Shown in pieces: positions 9,505-17,385 of a stretch of 64,000 nt of DNA. The translations under genes and the position numbers were made by a program. Location of the stretch: positions 248,001 to 312,000 of the forward strand of contig NZ_BCQT01000009.1 in NCBI RefSeq assembly GCF_001552215.1, given 5' to 3'. Numbering within the stretch: position 1 is the first letter of the stretch; every line of letters begins with the position of its first letter. Under the pieces are notes generated by a model. The model saw only the letters and a program-made list of their open reading frames with translations, searched no databases and was not told the DNA's origin. This stretch comes from Actinomadura macra NBRC 14102. GTDB taxonomy: Bacteria; Actinomycetota; Actinomycetes; Streptosporangiales; Streptosporangiaceae.

Positions 9505-10623
9505 ATGCCTCGCGCCTCCCGCCCCAGCACGACCGGGGACGTGCTCCGCCTGATCCGCGAGGACGGCGTCGCCACCCGCGCCGATCTCGGCCGCATCACC
9601 GGCCTGTCCCGCCCCGCCGTCGCCACCCGCGTCGCCGACCTCATCACTCGCGGCCTGGTGATGGAACGCGCGGACGGCCCGTCCACCGGCGGACGCCCCC
9701 CGGCCCGGCTGACGTTCAACGCCGCCGGCGGTGCCGTCCTCGTCGCGAACCTGGGCCAGTCCCGCGGCCAGCTCGCCGTCTGCGACCTCGCCGGGACGAT
9801 CCTCGCCCGCGCCGACGGCCCCCCGCCCGAGGGCTCTCCCGCCCAGACGCTCCCCCGCCTCCTCGACCGCTGGGCCGACCTCCTGTCGTCCTCGGGCATC
9901 GACCCCGGCACCGTCCGCGGCGCGGGGCTCGCCGTCCCCGACGCCGTCGAACACGCCCCCGGGCACTGGCACGGCGCCGACGTCGCTCCCCCGATCCGCG
10001 ACCGCTTCGGCGTCCCCACCTACCTCGACAACGAGGTCAACGCCGCCGCCCTCGGCGAGCACCAGGCCCACCCCGGCGTCGACGACCTGCTGTTCGTCAA
10101 GGTGTCCACCGGCGTCGGCGCCGGCGTGATCGCCGGCGGCCGTATCCAGCGCGGTGCCTTCGGCGCCGCCGGCGAGATCGGCCACGTCCCGGTCCCCGAC
10201 GGCGGCGGCCTCGTCTGCCGCTGCGGCAACGTCGACTGCGTCGAGGCCGTCGCGGGCGGCTCGGCGCTCCTCGCCCGCTCCCCCGCCGCCGACCTGTCCG
10301 CCCTCGCCGCCCTCGCCCGCTCCGGGGACGCCCCCACCGTCGCCCTCCTCCGCGACGCCGGCCGCCGCATCGGCGAGGTCGTCGCCACCGCGGTCAACCT
10401 CCTCAACCCCGCCGTCGTCGTCCTCGGCGGCGACCTCGCCGACGCCGACACCCCCCTCATCGCCGGCCTGCGCGAGGTCGTCTACCAGCGCTCCACGGCC
10501 CTCGCCACCCGCAACCTCCGCATAGAGACAAGCCGCCTGGGCGAGACCGCCGGCCTCACCGGCTGCGCCACCATGGTCCTCTCACACACCCTCGCCCCAG
10601 AAACCATCGACACCACCCCCTGA
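9505..10623 (+). CDS. ROK-family transcriptional repressor
   Basis: The protein has 372 residues. An N-terminal winged HTH (about residues 10-70; GVATRADLGRITGLSRPAV) precedes a ROK sugar-kinase fold with a GVGAGVIAGG segment and the zinc motif C-x-C-G-x3-C-x-E (CRCGNVDCVE). The ATG at 9505 was chosen because it directly precedes the HTH; the ORF is open 75 bases further upstream into an AT-rich stretch that looks like promoter. It is divergent from edd-glk-eda and is probably its sugar-responsive repressor, with a sugar or sugar phosphate as inducer. Confidence 0.9.
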   Translation: MPRASRPSTTGDVLRLIREDGVATRADLGRITGLSRPAVATRVADLITRGLVMERADGPSTGGRPPARLTFNAAGGAVLVANLGQSRGQLAVCDLAGTILARADGPPPEGSPAQTLPRLLDRWADLLSSSGIDPGTVRGAGLAVPDAVEHAPGHWHGADVAPPIRDRFGVPTYLDNEVNAAALGEHQAHPGVDDLLFVKVSTGVGAGVIAGGRIQRGAFGAAGEIGHVPVPDGGGLVCRCGNVDCVEAVAGGSALLARSPAADLSALAALARSGDAPTVALLRDAGRRIGEVVATAVNLLNPAVVVLGGDLADADTPLIAGLREVVYQRSTALATRNLRIETSRLGETAGLTGCATMVLSHTLAPETIDTTP

Positions 10624-11066
10624 CAAGCAGCACAGCCCGTCAGGAACCTCGGGACGCATCCATCACCCAATTAGATGCCACCCGAAAATAGAGGGGACAT
10701 CTCTCCTCTTCCCGGCACTTCGCTGTCGAGCAGGCAGAACTTTCACTAGGTCAAAATCGAGCAAAATTCCTGTCCTTGCTAGACCTGGTCCGCTTCCCAG
10801 AAGTGGCCGAAACAGGACTCGCCCAGTGCGGTGGATTCGATCTGGCCTTCCGAGCTGTCCGGAGAACCGATCAAGTGCGCCCGCATGACGGGCTTGACCT
10901 GCTCGAAGTTCGGCTGGTGAGCCCCCAGGCGCCTGCCATACGGCCCCAAATTCACCCTCTACGCCATCAATTACCACTAGATCGGACGATTAGGGCAGCG
11001 CTTGCCGCATCGGGGATCCGGTGGGAATATTTCGGCAAGGACCGGCGACTGGAAGTGAGTGACATC
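10624..11066. other. 443-bp stretch without a confident gene
   Basis: Between the ROK stop and the 89-residue gene, GC content is visibly lower than in neighbouring coding DNA. One weak small ORF can be read on the minus strand (10779-10955, listed separately). The plus-strand frame leading into 11067 (about 10970 onward, with LAASGIRWEYFGKDRRLEV) reads like coding sequence but has no good start. It may be a decayed 5' end of the downstream gene or a gene relic. Confidence 0.5.
10779..10955 (-). CDS. Possible small protein, 58 residues
   Basis: A GTG at 10955 opens a 58-codon frame ending with TAG at 10779. The protein reads like genuine coding sequence (HQPNFEQVKPVMRAHLIG, CFGHFWEADQV) with balanced composition, unlike the Arg/Ala-rich off-frame ORFs elsewhere. 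An in-frame stop lies just two codons before the GTG, and the only purine-rich stretch (AGAGG) touches the start codon, so initiation is doubtful. I do not recognise a family. It could be the 3' remnant of a larger gene. Confidence 0.3.
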   Translation of the reverse strand: MNLGPYGRRLGAHQPNFEQVKPVMRAHLIGSPDSSEGQIESTALGESCFGHFWEADQV

Positions 11067-11336
11067 ATGACCAGACCATGGGAAGCCGATCATGGCGCGG
11101 GATTTCATCGGAGATTAGGCAAGACGGCCGCCGAGGTGGGCGACAGCCGCACCACGCAGGACTGTCCCGAGATCTGGGAACTGGACAACGGAGATATCGC
11201 CGTCATAGGCCGTGACGCGACCAGCGCGTACGGCGACCGGCTTCCGCCGGGGGTCAGGATCGGCACCGACGAACGGCTCGTGATCATTTCTGGGCGGTTG
11301 CTTTCGGCCGCCAAACCGGACATCCCCGATGCTTGA
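11067..11336 (+). CDS. Hypothetical protein linked to DUF6879, 89 residues
   Basis: The ATG at 11067 has a GGAAG sequence about 11 bases upstream; a GTG at 11055 is an alternative. The acidic 89-residue protein contains TTQDCPEIWELDNGDIAVIG followed by LPPGVRIGTDERLVII. Proteins of this kind are often found directly upstream of DUF6879 genes in Actinomadura-like genomes; I recall no function. Its end overlaps the next gene's start (11329) by eight bases, so the two are probably co-translated. Confidence 0.7.
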   Translation: MTRPWEADHGAGFHRRLGKTAAEVGDSRTTQDCPEIWELDNGDIAVIGRDATSAYGDRLPPGVRIGTDERLVIISGRLLSAAKPDIPDA

Positions 11337-11934
11337 CCGGATCTCGGCGCTGCCGGGGGTCACGCTCGACCACGCCGCCTACCACGAGGACTTCGCCAGG
11401 CAGACCAAGGATCTGCGGGGCGTGATCTGGAAGCTCGAACGCTCCCAGGTCTTCCAGGAGTTGAACGACCCCAGCTGGCAGGCGTTCGTCGACGGCGACT
11501 GGCGGCGTTCGCTCGACCTGTTGGAAGAGGACCGCGATGCCGTTCGTACTGAAGCGAGGCATAACCGGCGTCAGGGGTTGAGGATCCGCCGCGTCCGCGT
11601 GGTCGAGCGCCCGTTGACCCCCTATGTCCAGTGGGAACTGTACGCATTGCGGATGCTCGCCGAGGAGGGTTTCGAGGTGAGCGTCCTTCACTCCGATGAG
11701 GTGGCCGACCTTGAGATTCACGATCGACTGCCCGAGCTCGTGGTCATCGGCAGGCGGGTCCTCTACGAGGTTCAGTATTCCGGGGATTGGACGCCCTGTG
11801 GTGCCCGGAGCATCGGTGACCCGCAGGTGATTCATACCGCCTCATCCGAGATATCCCGCCTCTTCGATAGGGGCGAACCCTTGCTCGACTTCTTCGGACG
11901 GGAAGTGGCCCCGCTCCCCGCACCGGCGGTGTGA
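11329..11934 (+). CDS. DUF6879 family protein
   Basis: This 201-residue soluble protein shows the DUF6879 features: an N-terminal helical region around residues 15-60 (LERSQVFQEL, SWQAFVDGDW) and a conserved block RRVRVVERPLTPYVQWEL near residue 85, followed by an alpha/beta C-terminal half. DUF6879 proteins are common in Actinomycetota, often near Scr1-type HTH regulators. They have been proposed to belong to regulatory or toxin-antitoxin-like modules, but this is not proven. It starts inside the 3' end of the 89-residue gene and is followed after 14 bp by a DUF6082 gene in the same orientation. Confidence 0.85.
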   Translation: MLDRISALPGVTLDHAAYHEDFARQTKDLRGVIWKLERSQVFQELNDPSWQAFVDGDWRRSLDLLEEDRDAVRTEARHNRRQGLRIRRVRVVERPLTPYVQWELYALRMLAEEGFEVSVLHSDEVADLEIHDRLPELVVIGRRVLYEVQYSGDWTPCGARSIGDPQVIHTASSEISRLFDRGEPLLDFFGREVAPLPAPAV

Positions 11935-11948
11935 TCTATCGTTCGTAG

Positions 11949-12665
11949 ATGTCCTCGGTTCGCACGACCCAGAACAGGGTGAGAACGGTCACGCTCACCC
12001 TCGCCACGGTCGTGGTCATCGGCCTCATCGGCGCCTCCCCCTGGGCTCTGCGCGCATTCGGCGGATCCACCACGCGGTGGGAACGCCTGAGCTTCATCGG
12101 CCAGACCTACGGTGCGGCGTCCGCTCTCCTGGCCGCCCTGGCATTGATCGGCATCGCCGCCACGCTCATCTTCCAGGCGCGCGACACGAAGATCGCACGT
12201 GAGGAGGCTCGGCGCATCGCGGTGGCCGAGTTACTCAAGATGGCCATGGACGACCCCGACCTGGACGAGGCGTGGGGTCCGGTGCCGCCGGGTGGGGACC
12301 GCAAGGCGCGACGGCAGCTCATGTACATCAACATGATCGTGTCCGAGTGGCAGATGTCCTTCGAGACGAAAGCGCTCCCCGAGATCCGCCTGCGGGCCAT
12401 CGCGCACGAGATGTTCAGCGCCCGCCCTGGACGGGCCTACTGGGACGAGGCTCGCCAGGTCCGTATGAACACCTCGGGCAACAAGCGGGCTCAGCGTTTC
12501 CACCAGATTCTGGACGAGGAGTACCGGCGCGCACCCGCTCCCCCGCCAGAACCTCCGGCCCGCCGCCGCCGAACCTGGCCCCCCGTCGCCTGCGCGGCCG
12601 CCGCCCTCGTCCTCGCCCCCGTTCTGCACCGCCTGCTTCGCCGCAGGACGTCCGGCCGGTCCTGA
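11949..12665 (+). CDS. DUF6082-type membrane protein
   Basis: The 238-residue protein has two N-terminal hydrophobic segments (about residues 14-35 and 50-75). A cytoplasmic helical domain follows with REEARRIAVAELLKMAMDDP and YINMIVSEWQMSFE, which resembles DUF6082. A Pro/Arg-rich linker leads to a last hydrophobic stretch (about 212-230). It follows the DUF6879 gene by 14 bp and is probably in the same operon. The function is unknown. Confidence 0.7.
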   Translation: MSSVRTTQNRVRTVTLTLATVVVIGLIGASPWALRAFGGSTTRWERLSFIGQTYGAASALLAALALIGIAATLIFQARDTKIAREEARRIAVAELLKMAMDDPDLDEAWGPVPPGGDRKARRQLMYINMIVSEWQMSFETKALPEIRLRAIAHEMFSARPGRAYWDEARQVRMNTSGNKRAQRFHQILDEEYRRAPAPPPEPPARRRRTWPPVACAAAALVLAPVLHRLLRRRTSGRS

Positions 12666-12822
12666 CCGATCGCTGATCACCTTCGCCGGTCCCGGGGGTG
12701 GGGTTAGCTCCACCTTTGATCTTGGGGGTGGGCTCCGGGGAGGGGGTGGTTGGGCCCAGTGTTCGGGAGGACTTCGGGCGGCAGGGTTGTTGCTACGAGG
12801 ACGACCTGGCTCGGAGGACGGT

Positions 12823-14031
12823 ATGGCTGACGGTGTGATCCGCGTTCGCGGGGGGTGGACGGTGCGCGCGGCGCGGCCGTTGGTGACGGAGGTGGCGCTG
12901 CTGCTGGGGCTGTTCGCGTTCTACAAGTGGGGGCGGACGCTCGTGGAGCACGGGCCCGGGGAGGCCCTAACGAACGCTCAGTGGTTGTGGGGGTTCGAGC
13001 GGTCGTGGCTGCCGAGTGAGGTGTCGCTCCAGCATTGGGCGCTGGAATGGGACCATACGGCCTACCTCGCGAACGTGTACTACGTGGCGGTGCACTTCCC
13101 GGGGACGGCGGCGCTGCTGATCTGGTTGTACGTGCGGCACCGGAGCTCGTACCGGCGGGTGCGGAACGAGCTGGTGGTGCTGACGGCCGCGGGGCTGGCG
13201 GTGCACATGCTGTTCCCGCTGGCGCCGCCGAGGCTGGCCGGGATCGGGGCCGTGGACACGATGCTGACGGTGGGGCCGTCGGCATATCCGGCGGCCGCGG
13301 ACGGGATCGCGAACCAGTACGCGGCCATGCCGTCGCTGCACATCGGGTGGGCGCTGTTGGTGGCCATCGCGGTGGTGCGGGTGTCGAGGAGCCGGTGGCG
13401 GTGGGTGGTCGCGCTGCACGCACCGGTCACGGTGCTGGTGGTCGTGGTCACGGCGAACCACTACTGGACGGATGGCCTGGTGGCCGCGGGCCTGCTGGCG
13501 GGGGCCATGCTCGTGGTGAAATGGCTGCATGATTCCCCTGCACACCAGTGGCGAGGAGCCGGACGTTCCCGTGGCGGTGCTGCCGGTCGGGAGTCACGAG
13601 CAGCACGGGCCGTTCCTGCCGCTGGCGACGGACACGGTGATCGCGTGCACGATCGCGGAGCGGATCGCGCGGTCGTATCCGGTACGGCTGCTCCCGCCCG
13701 TGACGATCTCGTGCTCGCAGGAGCACGCCGACTGGCCGGGGACGGTGAGCATCTCGGCGGCGACGCTGAGCGCTGTGGTGCGGGACGTCGCCGGGTCGCT
13801 GCGCCGGGCCGGGGTGCCGAAGCTGGTGCTGGTGAACGGGCACGGGGGCAACTACGTGCTGGGGAACGTCGTCCAGGAGGCGGGCGGGACCATGGCGCTC
13901 TTCCCCGCGCTGGAGGACTGGGACACGGCGCGGGACGCGGCGGGCATCGAGACGCCGGCGTTCAGCGACATGCACGCCGGGGAACTGGAGACGTCGATCC
14001 TGCTGCACGCCCGTCCGGAACTGGTGCATGA
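12823..14031 (+). CDS. PAP2-family (AUR1-like) membrane phosphatase/transferase; frame runs into next gene
   Basis: The ATG at 12823 follows a strong CGGAGGAC Shine-Dalgarno sequence. Residues 1-236 form a multi-pass protein with PAP2_3 signatures: AMPSLHIGWALL (catalytic His) and NHYWTDGLVAAG (second His and Asp). AUR1-like members move phospho-headgroups between lipids or dephosphorylate lipid phosphates. The recognisable protein ends near 13530, but this frame has no stop until 14031 and runs about 500 nt through the creatininase gene in another frame, giving a Gly/Arg/Ala-rich tail that looks non-native. A single base shift would end it at TGA 13530-13532, overlapping the next ATG by four bases. 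I therefore regard the real gene as 12823 to about 13532. Confidence 0.72.
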   Translation: MADGVIRVRGGWTVRAARPLVTEVALLLGLFAFYKWGRTLVEHGPGEALTNAQWLWGFERSWLPSEVSLQHWALEWDHTAYLANVYYVAVHFPGTAALLIWLYVRHRSSYRRVRNELVVLTAAGLAVHMLFPLAPPRLAGIGAVDTMLTVGPSAYPAAADGIANQYAAMPSLHIGWALLVAIAVVRVSRSRWRWVVALHAPVTVLVVVVTANHYWTDGLVAAGLLAGAMLVVKWLHDSPAHQWRGAGRSRGGAAGRESRAARAVPAAGDGHGDRVHDRGADRAVVSGTAAPARDDLVLAGARRLAGDGEHLGGDAERCGAGRRRVAAPGRGAEAGAGERARGQLRAGERRPGGGRDHGALPRAGGLGHGAGRGGHRDAGVQRHARRGTGDVDPAARPSGTGA

Positions 14032-14215
14032 GGGGTATGCCGGTGCCGACCATCTGGCCGATGACCGGCGGCATCTGCTCACGGTGGGGATGGGGCCCTA
14101 CACCGAGTCGGGTGTGGTGGGCCGGCCGTCACTGGCTTCGGCCGGCAAGGGCGAGGACGTCCTGGCGAGTCTCGTCCGGGCGTTCGGGGGCTGCCTGGCG
14201 GTCCTTCAGCAGTAG
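13529..14215 (+). CDS. Creatininase-family amidohydrolase
   Basis: The 228-residue protein matches the creatininase superfamily. Its metal-site motifs are intact: PVGSHEQHGPFLPLATDT (Glu, His, Asp), VNGHGGNY, and HAGELETS. Members hydrolyse amides or formamides, including creatininase, mycofactocin MftE and the archaeal FAPy deformylase ArfB. Here it sits beside a GTP cyclohydrolase II homolog and a PTPS-fold protein rather than mycofactocin genes, so a role on a formamidopyrimidine-type intermediate is attractive but inferred. The start ATG lies within the end of the PAP2 frame with no separate Shine-Dalgarno sequence, suggesting coupling. Its 3' end overlaps the convergent flippase-like gene by 87 bp. 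Confidence 0.9.
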   Translation: MIPLHTSGEEPDVPVAVLPVGSHEQHGPFLPLATDTVIACTIAERIARSYPVRLLPPVTISCSQEHADWPGTVSISAATLSAVVRDVAGSLRRAGVPKLVLVNGHGGNYVLGNVVQEAGGTMALFPALEDWDTARDAAGIETPAFSDMHAGELETSILLHARPELVHEGYAGADHLADDRRHLLTVGMGPYTESGVVGRPSLASAGKGEDVLASLVRAFGGCLAVLQQ

Positions 14216-15046
14216 TGTCGCGGCGCCGGGAAGGCTGGCGATGAAGGTGAGCACCCCGTACACGACGGCGACGGTGAGGCCCTGGGCCGAGCCGAATCCC
14301 GCGGCGCCGAACGCCAGGGCGAGGACGGCTTCGCGGGGGCCCCAGCCGCCGACGTTCACCGGCAGAGCCATGACCAGCAGCGCGAGCAGGACGAGCGGGA
14401 CGAGGTCGAGCAGGGGGGCGGTCGCGCCGGCGACGCGGGCCGCGACGAGGAAGAGGGTCACGTGCCCGGTGAGCGCCCCCGCGGACAGGGCGGTGACGGA
14501 CGGCCAGGCGTCCAGGACCGGGCGGACGTCGAAGGACCGGCGGACGAGCACGAAGACCCCGGCCAGCAGGCTCAGCACGACCGTCGCCGGGATCAGCGCC
14601 GGGGCCAGCGCGGACAGCAGGGACGGGCGGGTCAGCACGACCACCAGCCCGGCGGCCAGCAGGACGGCCTGGCCTGCGGCCCTCTCCAGGACGACGGCGC
14701 GGACGCCGCGTGCCACGTCCCCGGAGCGGTGCCCGTGGCTGACCGCGCGGTGCACGTCGCCGAGGATGCCGGCGGGCAGCACGGCGTTGAGGAACTGCGA
14801 GCGGTAGTAGTCGGCGACGGCCTTGCCGAGCGGGAGCCGGAGGCCGAGGCGGCGGGCGATCGTGCACCAGCGGGCGGCGCTGAGCACGGTCGTCGCCAGG
14901 CCGATGCCCAGGGCGATCGCGATGGAGGGACCGTCGATCGCGTGCAGCGCGTCGACGAACGCGGCCGTGCTGTGCCACCACAGGAGCGTGGCGAGGAGGC
15001 CGAGCCCGCCGAGTAGGCGCAGCCATGGCCAGAGCCTGCGCGTCAT
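14129..15046 (-). CDS. Flippase-like integral membrane protein (LPG_synthase_TM/UPF0104)
   Basis: This 305-residue protein has about eight hydrophobic segments and the family signatures YYRSQFLNAVLPAGILGD and LPVNVGGWGPREA. The family includes the flippase half of lysylphosphatidylglycerol synthase and many lipid or glycolipid translocase-like proteins. The ATG at 15046 overlaps the methyltransferase stop (ATGA, 15043-15046), fixing the start; the long upstream open frame is off-frame methyltransferase DNA. It is the last gene of the ribA-like operon. It may move a lipid-linked product across the membrane, which is inference. Confidence 0.85.
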   Translation of the reverse strand: MTRRLWPWLRLLGGLGLLATLLWWHSTAAFVDALHAIDGPSIAIALGIGLATTVLSAARWCTIARRLGLRLPLGKAVADYYRSQFLNAVLPAGILGDVHRAVSHGHRSGDVARGVRAVVLERAAGQAVLLAAGLVVVLTRPSLLSALAPALIPATVVLSLLAGVFVLVRRSFDVRPVLDAWPSVTALSAGALTGHVTLFLVAARVAGATAPLLDLVPLVLLALLVMALPVNVGGWGPREAVLALAFGAAGFGSAQGLTVAVVYGVLTFIASLPGAATLLLKDRQAAPERPDETRQDVLALAGRSQ

Positions 15047-15843
15047 GACAGGTTTCCGAATGTCGGTGTGTTCCCCCATATCGGTGTCTCCCCCGGTATC
15101 GCGAGCAGGTCGGCGTGGTGGACTTCGACGTGCAGTCCGGCGGCGAGGCGGCGGCGCAGGTAGCCGGCGGCGGCCGGGCCCAGGTCGGGGCGTTGCTCGA
15201 CGGCGGCGGCGACCCAGCCGCGCAGCCATGCGGCCGCGAGTTCCCCGCGTGCGGGGCCGAGCTTCCACGGGCTGGGACGGGTGCGCAACGCGGCGCCGCG
15301 TCGTCCGAGGGCCTCGGCGGCGGCGGCGACGGCGTCGGGGCCGAGGAGGCCGTCGCGCCGCTGGTGGTCGTTGAACGCGGCGCCGATCTCGGCGTCGAGC
15401 GGGTCGGACGGGGTCAGCCGGACGCGTCCCACGACGGACAGGGTCAGCAGCGCGGGGACGCCGGCGCCGGTGATCGCGGCGGCGAAGCCGTCCAGCTCGG
15501 CGGGGGTGAGGATGTCCAGCAGCGCGGACGCGGCGACGAGGGACGCGCCGGCGAGGTCGGCGGCGCTCAGGTCGGCGATCCTGCCCTGGCGTGTCTCGTG
15601 CGGCGCGGAGACGCTCGCCTCCGCGAGCAGCGCCGGGTCGCTGTCGTACAGGATCCAGTGCTGCGGGCCGGGCAGGCGGGGGGCGAGCCAGCGCGCGAGG
15701 GAACCGGTGCCGCAGCCGACATCCCACAGGAGCAGGGGTCCGGGCGGGAGGGCGGCACGGAGCGGGTCGAGCAGCTCGGCGGCGCGGGCGCCGGCGTCGG
15801 CGGGTTCGCGCAGGGCCAGCCAGGACGGGGTGTATCCGCTCAT
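15043..15843 (-). CDS. Class I SAM-dependent methyltransferase
   Basis: The 266-residue protein has the SAM-binding motif I (LLLWDVGCGTGSLARWL) near residue 40 and motif II around ILYDSDPALL. ASALLDILT corresponds to the post-II region. The C-terminal part (about 190-266) contains a helical block LAAAWLRGWVAAAVEQRPDL. It starts at ATG 15843, overlapping the glycosyltransferase stop by four bases, and its own stop overlaps the flippase-like start. The substrate is unknown. Its position suggests methylation of the glycosylated product of the cluster. Confidence 0.85.
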   Translation of the reverse strand: MSGYTPSWLALREPADAGARAAELLDPLRAALPPGPLLLWDVGCGTGSLARWLAPRLPGPQHWILYDSDPALLAEASVSAPHETRQGRIADLSAADLAGASLVAASALLDILTPAELDGFAAAITGAGVPALLTLSVVGRVRLTPSDPLDAEIGAAFNDHQRRDGLLGPDAVAAAAEALGRRGAALRTRPSPWKLGPARGELAAAWLRGWVAAAVEQRPDLGPAAAGYLRRRLAAGLHVEVHHADLLAIPGETPIWGNTPTFGNLS

Positions 15844-16952
15844 CGGCCCTCCCGGCGGAGCCCGTCCAGGACGGCGGCCATGCGGTGGGACGTGTCGTCC
15901 CAGCCGCGCAGGGTGCCGCGCCGGAGCCGCGCGGTGGTGCGCAGCCGCGACCGCAGTTCGGGTTCGACGAGCCAGTGCCGGAGCGCGGCGGCGAGCGCGC
16001 CCGGGTCGTCCGGCGGGACGAGCAGGCCCGGTACGGCGCCGGACGCGTGCCCGAGGGTCTCGGGGACGCCGTCCACCGCCGTGGCCAAAACGGGCACGCC
16101 GCGCGCGAGCGCCTCCGTCACCACCATGCCGTAGGTCTCGGCGCGGGACGGCAGGACGGTGAGGTCGGCGGCGGCGTACGCGGCGGCGAGCCGCGGGCCG
16201 CCCTTCGGGCCGGTCAGGCGGACGCGGTCGCCGAGACGGTGCCGCCCGATCAGCCGGCGCAGCCGCATGACGTGGCCGGGGTCGCGGTCGAGGGGGCCGG
16301 TGAACTCGCAGTTCCAGGGCAGGTGCGCGACGGCGGCGAGAGCCTCGACGAGCAGGTCGTGGCCCTTGCGGGGGGTCAGCGACGCCACGCACAGCAGCCG
16401 GGTCGCCCCGTCGGTGCCGGGCGCGAGCGGCGCCGGCTCGGTGCCCGGCGGGACGGCGTGGACGCGGCCGGGGTGCAGCCCGTGGTGGTCGACGAGGCGG
16501 CGGCGCGCCCACGGGCTCGTCGCGACGACCGCGGCGGCGGCCCGCAGGACGGCGCGCTCCCGCGCGTCGAGGTCGGCGGCGACGTGGTCGGGCAGCCCCG
16601 TCTCGTCCGCCAGCGGGAGGTGGACGAGGATCGCGAGCCGCAGCCGGTCCGCGTGGGGGACGACGACGCCGGGGACCCCGCATGCGACGAGACCGTCGAG
16701 CAGCACGACGGCCCCCTCGGGCAGCCCGGCGAGGGCGTGGTCGAGCGCGGCGCGGTCCCGCGCGGCCGGCCGGGGCCAGGTGCCCGGTACCGCCAGTTCG
16801 CGGACGGGCCGCCCGGCCGACGCGAGGCTCCGGCACAGCTGCCGGTCGTAGACGTTGCCGCCACTCGGGGCGGTCGCGTCGTCCACGTCGCCGGGGACGA
16901 CGACGGAGATCTCGTTCGCGGCGACCGTGGTCGCGGCGCCGTCGTGGCTCAC
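15840..16952 (-). CDS. Glycosyltransferase family 4 protein
   Basis: The protein is a GT-B-fold enzyme of about 370 residues. The N-terminal half contains the acceptor-side GGNVYDRQL motif. The C-terminal half has the donor-binding region [28 protein letters not shown], and the EX7E motif in [20 protein letters not shown]. The GTG at 16952 was chosen because it overlaps the PTPS-like gene stop (GTGA), matching the other junctions of this operon; another GTG lies three codons upstream at 16961. It probably transfers a nucleotide-sugar-derived glycosyl group to the cluster's small-molecule or lipid product. Confidence 0.88.
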   Translation of the reverse strand: MSHDGAATTVAANEISVVVPGDVDDATAPSGGNVYDRQLCRSLASAGRPVRELAVPGTWPRPAARDRAALDHALAGLPEGAVVLLDGLVACGVPGVVVPHADRLRLAILVHLPLADETGLPDHVAADLDARERAVLRAAAAVVATSPWARRRLVDHHGLHPGRVHAVPPGTEPAPLAPGTDGATRLLCVASLTPRKGHDLLVEALAAVAHLPWNCEFTGPLDRDPGHVMRLRRLIGRHRLGDRVRLTGPKGGPRLAAAYAAADLTVLPSRAETYGMVVTEALARGVPVLATAVDGVPETLGHASGAVPGLLVPPDDPGALAAALRHWLVEPELRSRLRTTARLRRGTLRGWDDTSHRMAAVLDGLRREGR

Positions 16953-17347
16953 AGCGTGCACTCGTAGCTCGCCCAGGCGATGTGGGACTCGTGCAGCGTG
17001 ACGGTGATCCCGGACAGCCCGCGCGCGTTCTTGCCGAGGGCGCCCGCGCGGACCCGGTCGGCGAGCCGGTCGGCGATGACCTTGGCGAGGAACTCCGTCG
17101 AGGTGTTGACCCCGGCGAACTCGGGCTCGTCGTCCAGGTTGCGGTAGTTCAGCGCGGCGAGGACATCGCCCAGCTCGCCGGTGGCCAGGCCGATGTCGAC
17201 GACGATGTTGTCCGCGTCGAGCTCGGCGCGGCGGAACGTCGCGTCCACGACGTAGGTGGCGCCGTGCAGCCGCTGTGCGGGCCCGAACACCTCCCCCCGG
17301 AAGCTGTGCGCGATCATGACGTGGCCGCGGACGGTGATGCCGAACAA
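16949..17347 (-). CDS. 6-pyruvoyltetrahydropterin synthase-fold protein lacking catalytic residues
   Basis: This 132-residue protein is clearly a PTPS/QueD homolog ([35 protein letters not shown]), but its active site is degenerate. Of the three zinc ligands, H14 and H28 remain, while the third position is Ala30 (LHGA where the family has HGH). The catalytic Cys before that motif is missing, and the Asp-His pair is Asn67-Tyr68 (LNYRNLD). The family glutamate E120, which binds the pterin, is kept. S. coelicolor SCO6650 is a known homolog of this sort, without zinc or triad and without PTPS activity. I infer a pterin-like binder or a new chemistry. It lies 38 bp after the dehydrogenase gene. 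Confidence 0.9.
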   Translation of the reverse strand: MFGITVRGHVMIAHSFRGEVFGPAQRLHGATYVVDATFRRAELDADNIVVDIGLATGELGDVLAALNYRNLDDEPEFAGVNTSTEFLAKVIADRLADRVRAGALGKNARGLSGITVTLHESHIAWASYECTL

Positions 17348-17385
17348 GCGAGGACCTCCTGGCTGGACGATCTGGCTGTGGGTGA

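Noticed and set aside
7386..10691. 1101-residue ORF on the plus strand across glk and edd
   Set aside because: It is an Arg/Pro-rich open frame antisense to clear glk and edd genes; typical of high-GC DNA.
13529..14215. Creatininase-family gene as part of a mycofactocin cluster (mftE)
   Set aside because: No mycofactocin precursor, MftC radical SAM or MftD-like genes are nearby.
15047..15727. N-terminal extension of the flippase-like gene to 532 residues
   Set aside because: The extra part is off-frame methyltransferase sequence; ATG 15046 overlaps the methyltransferase stop.
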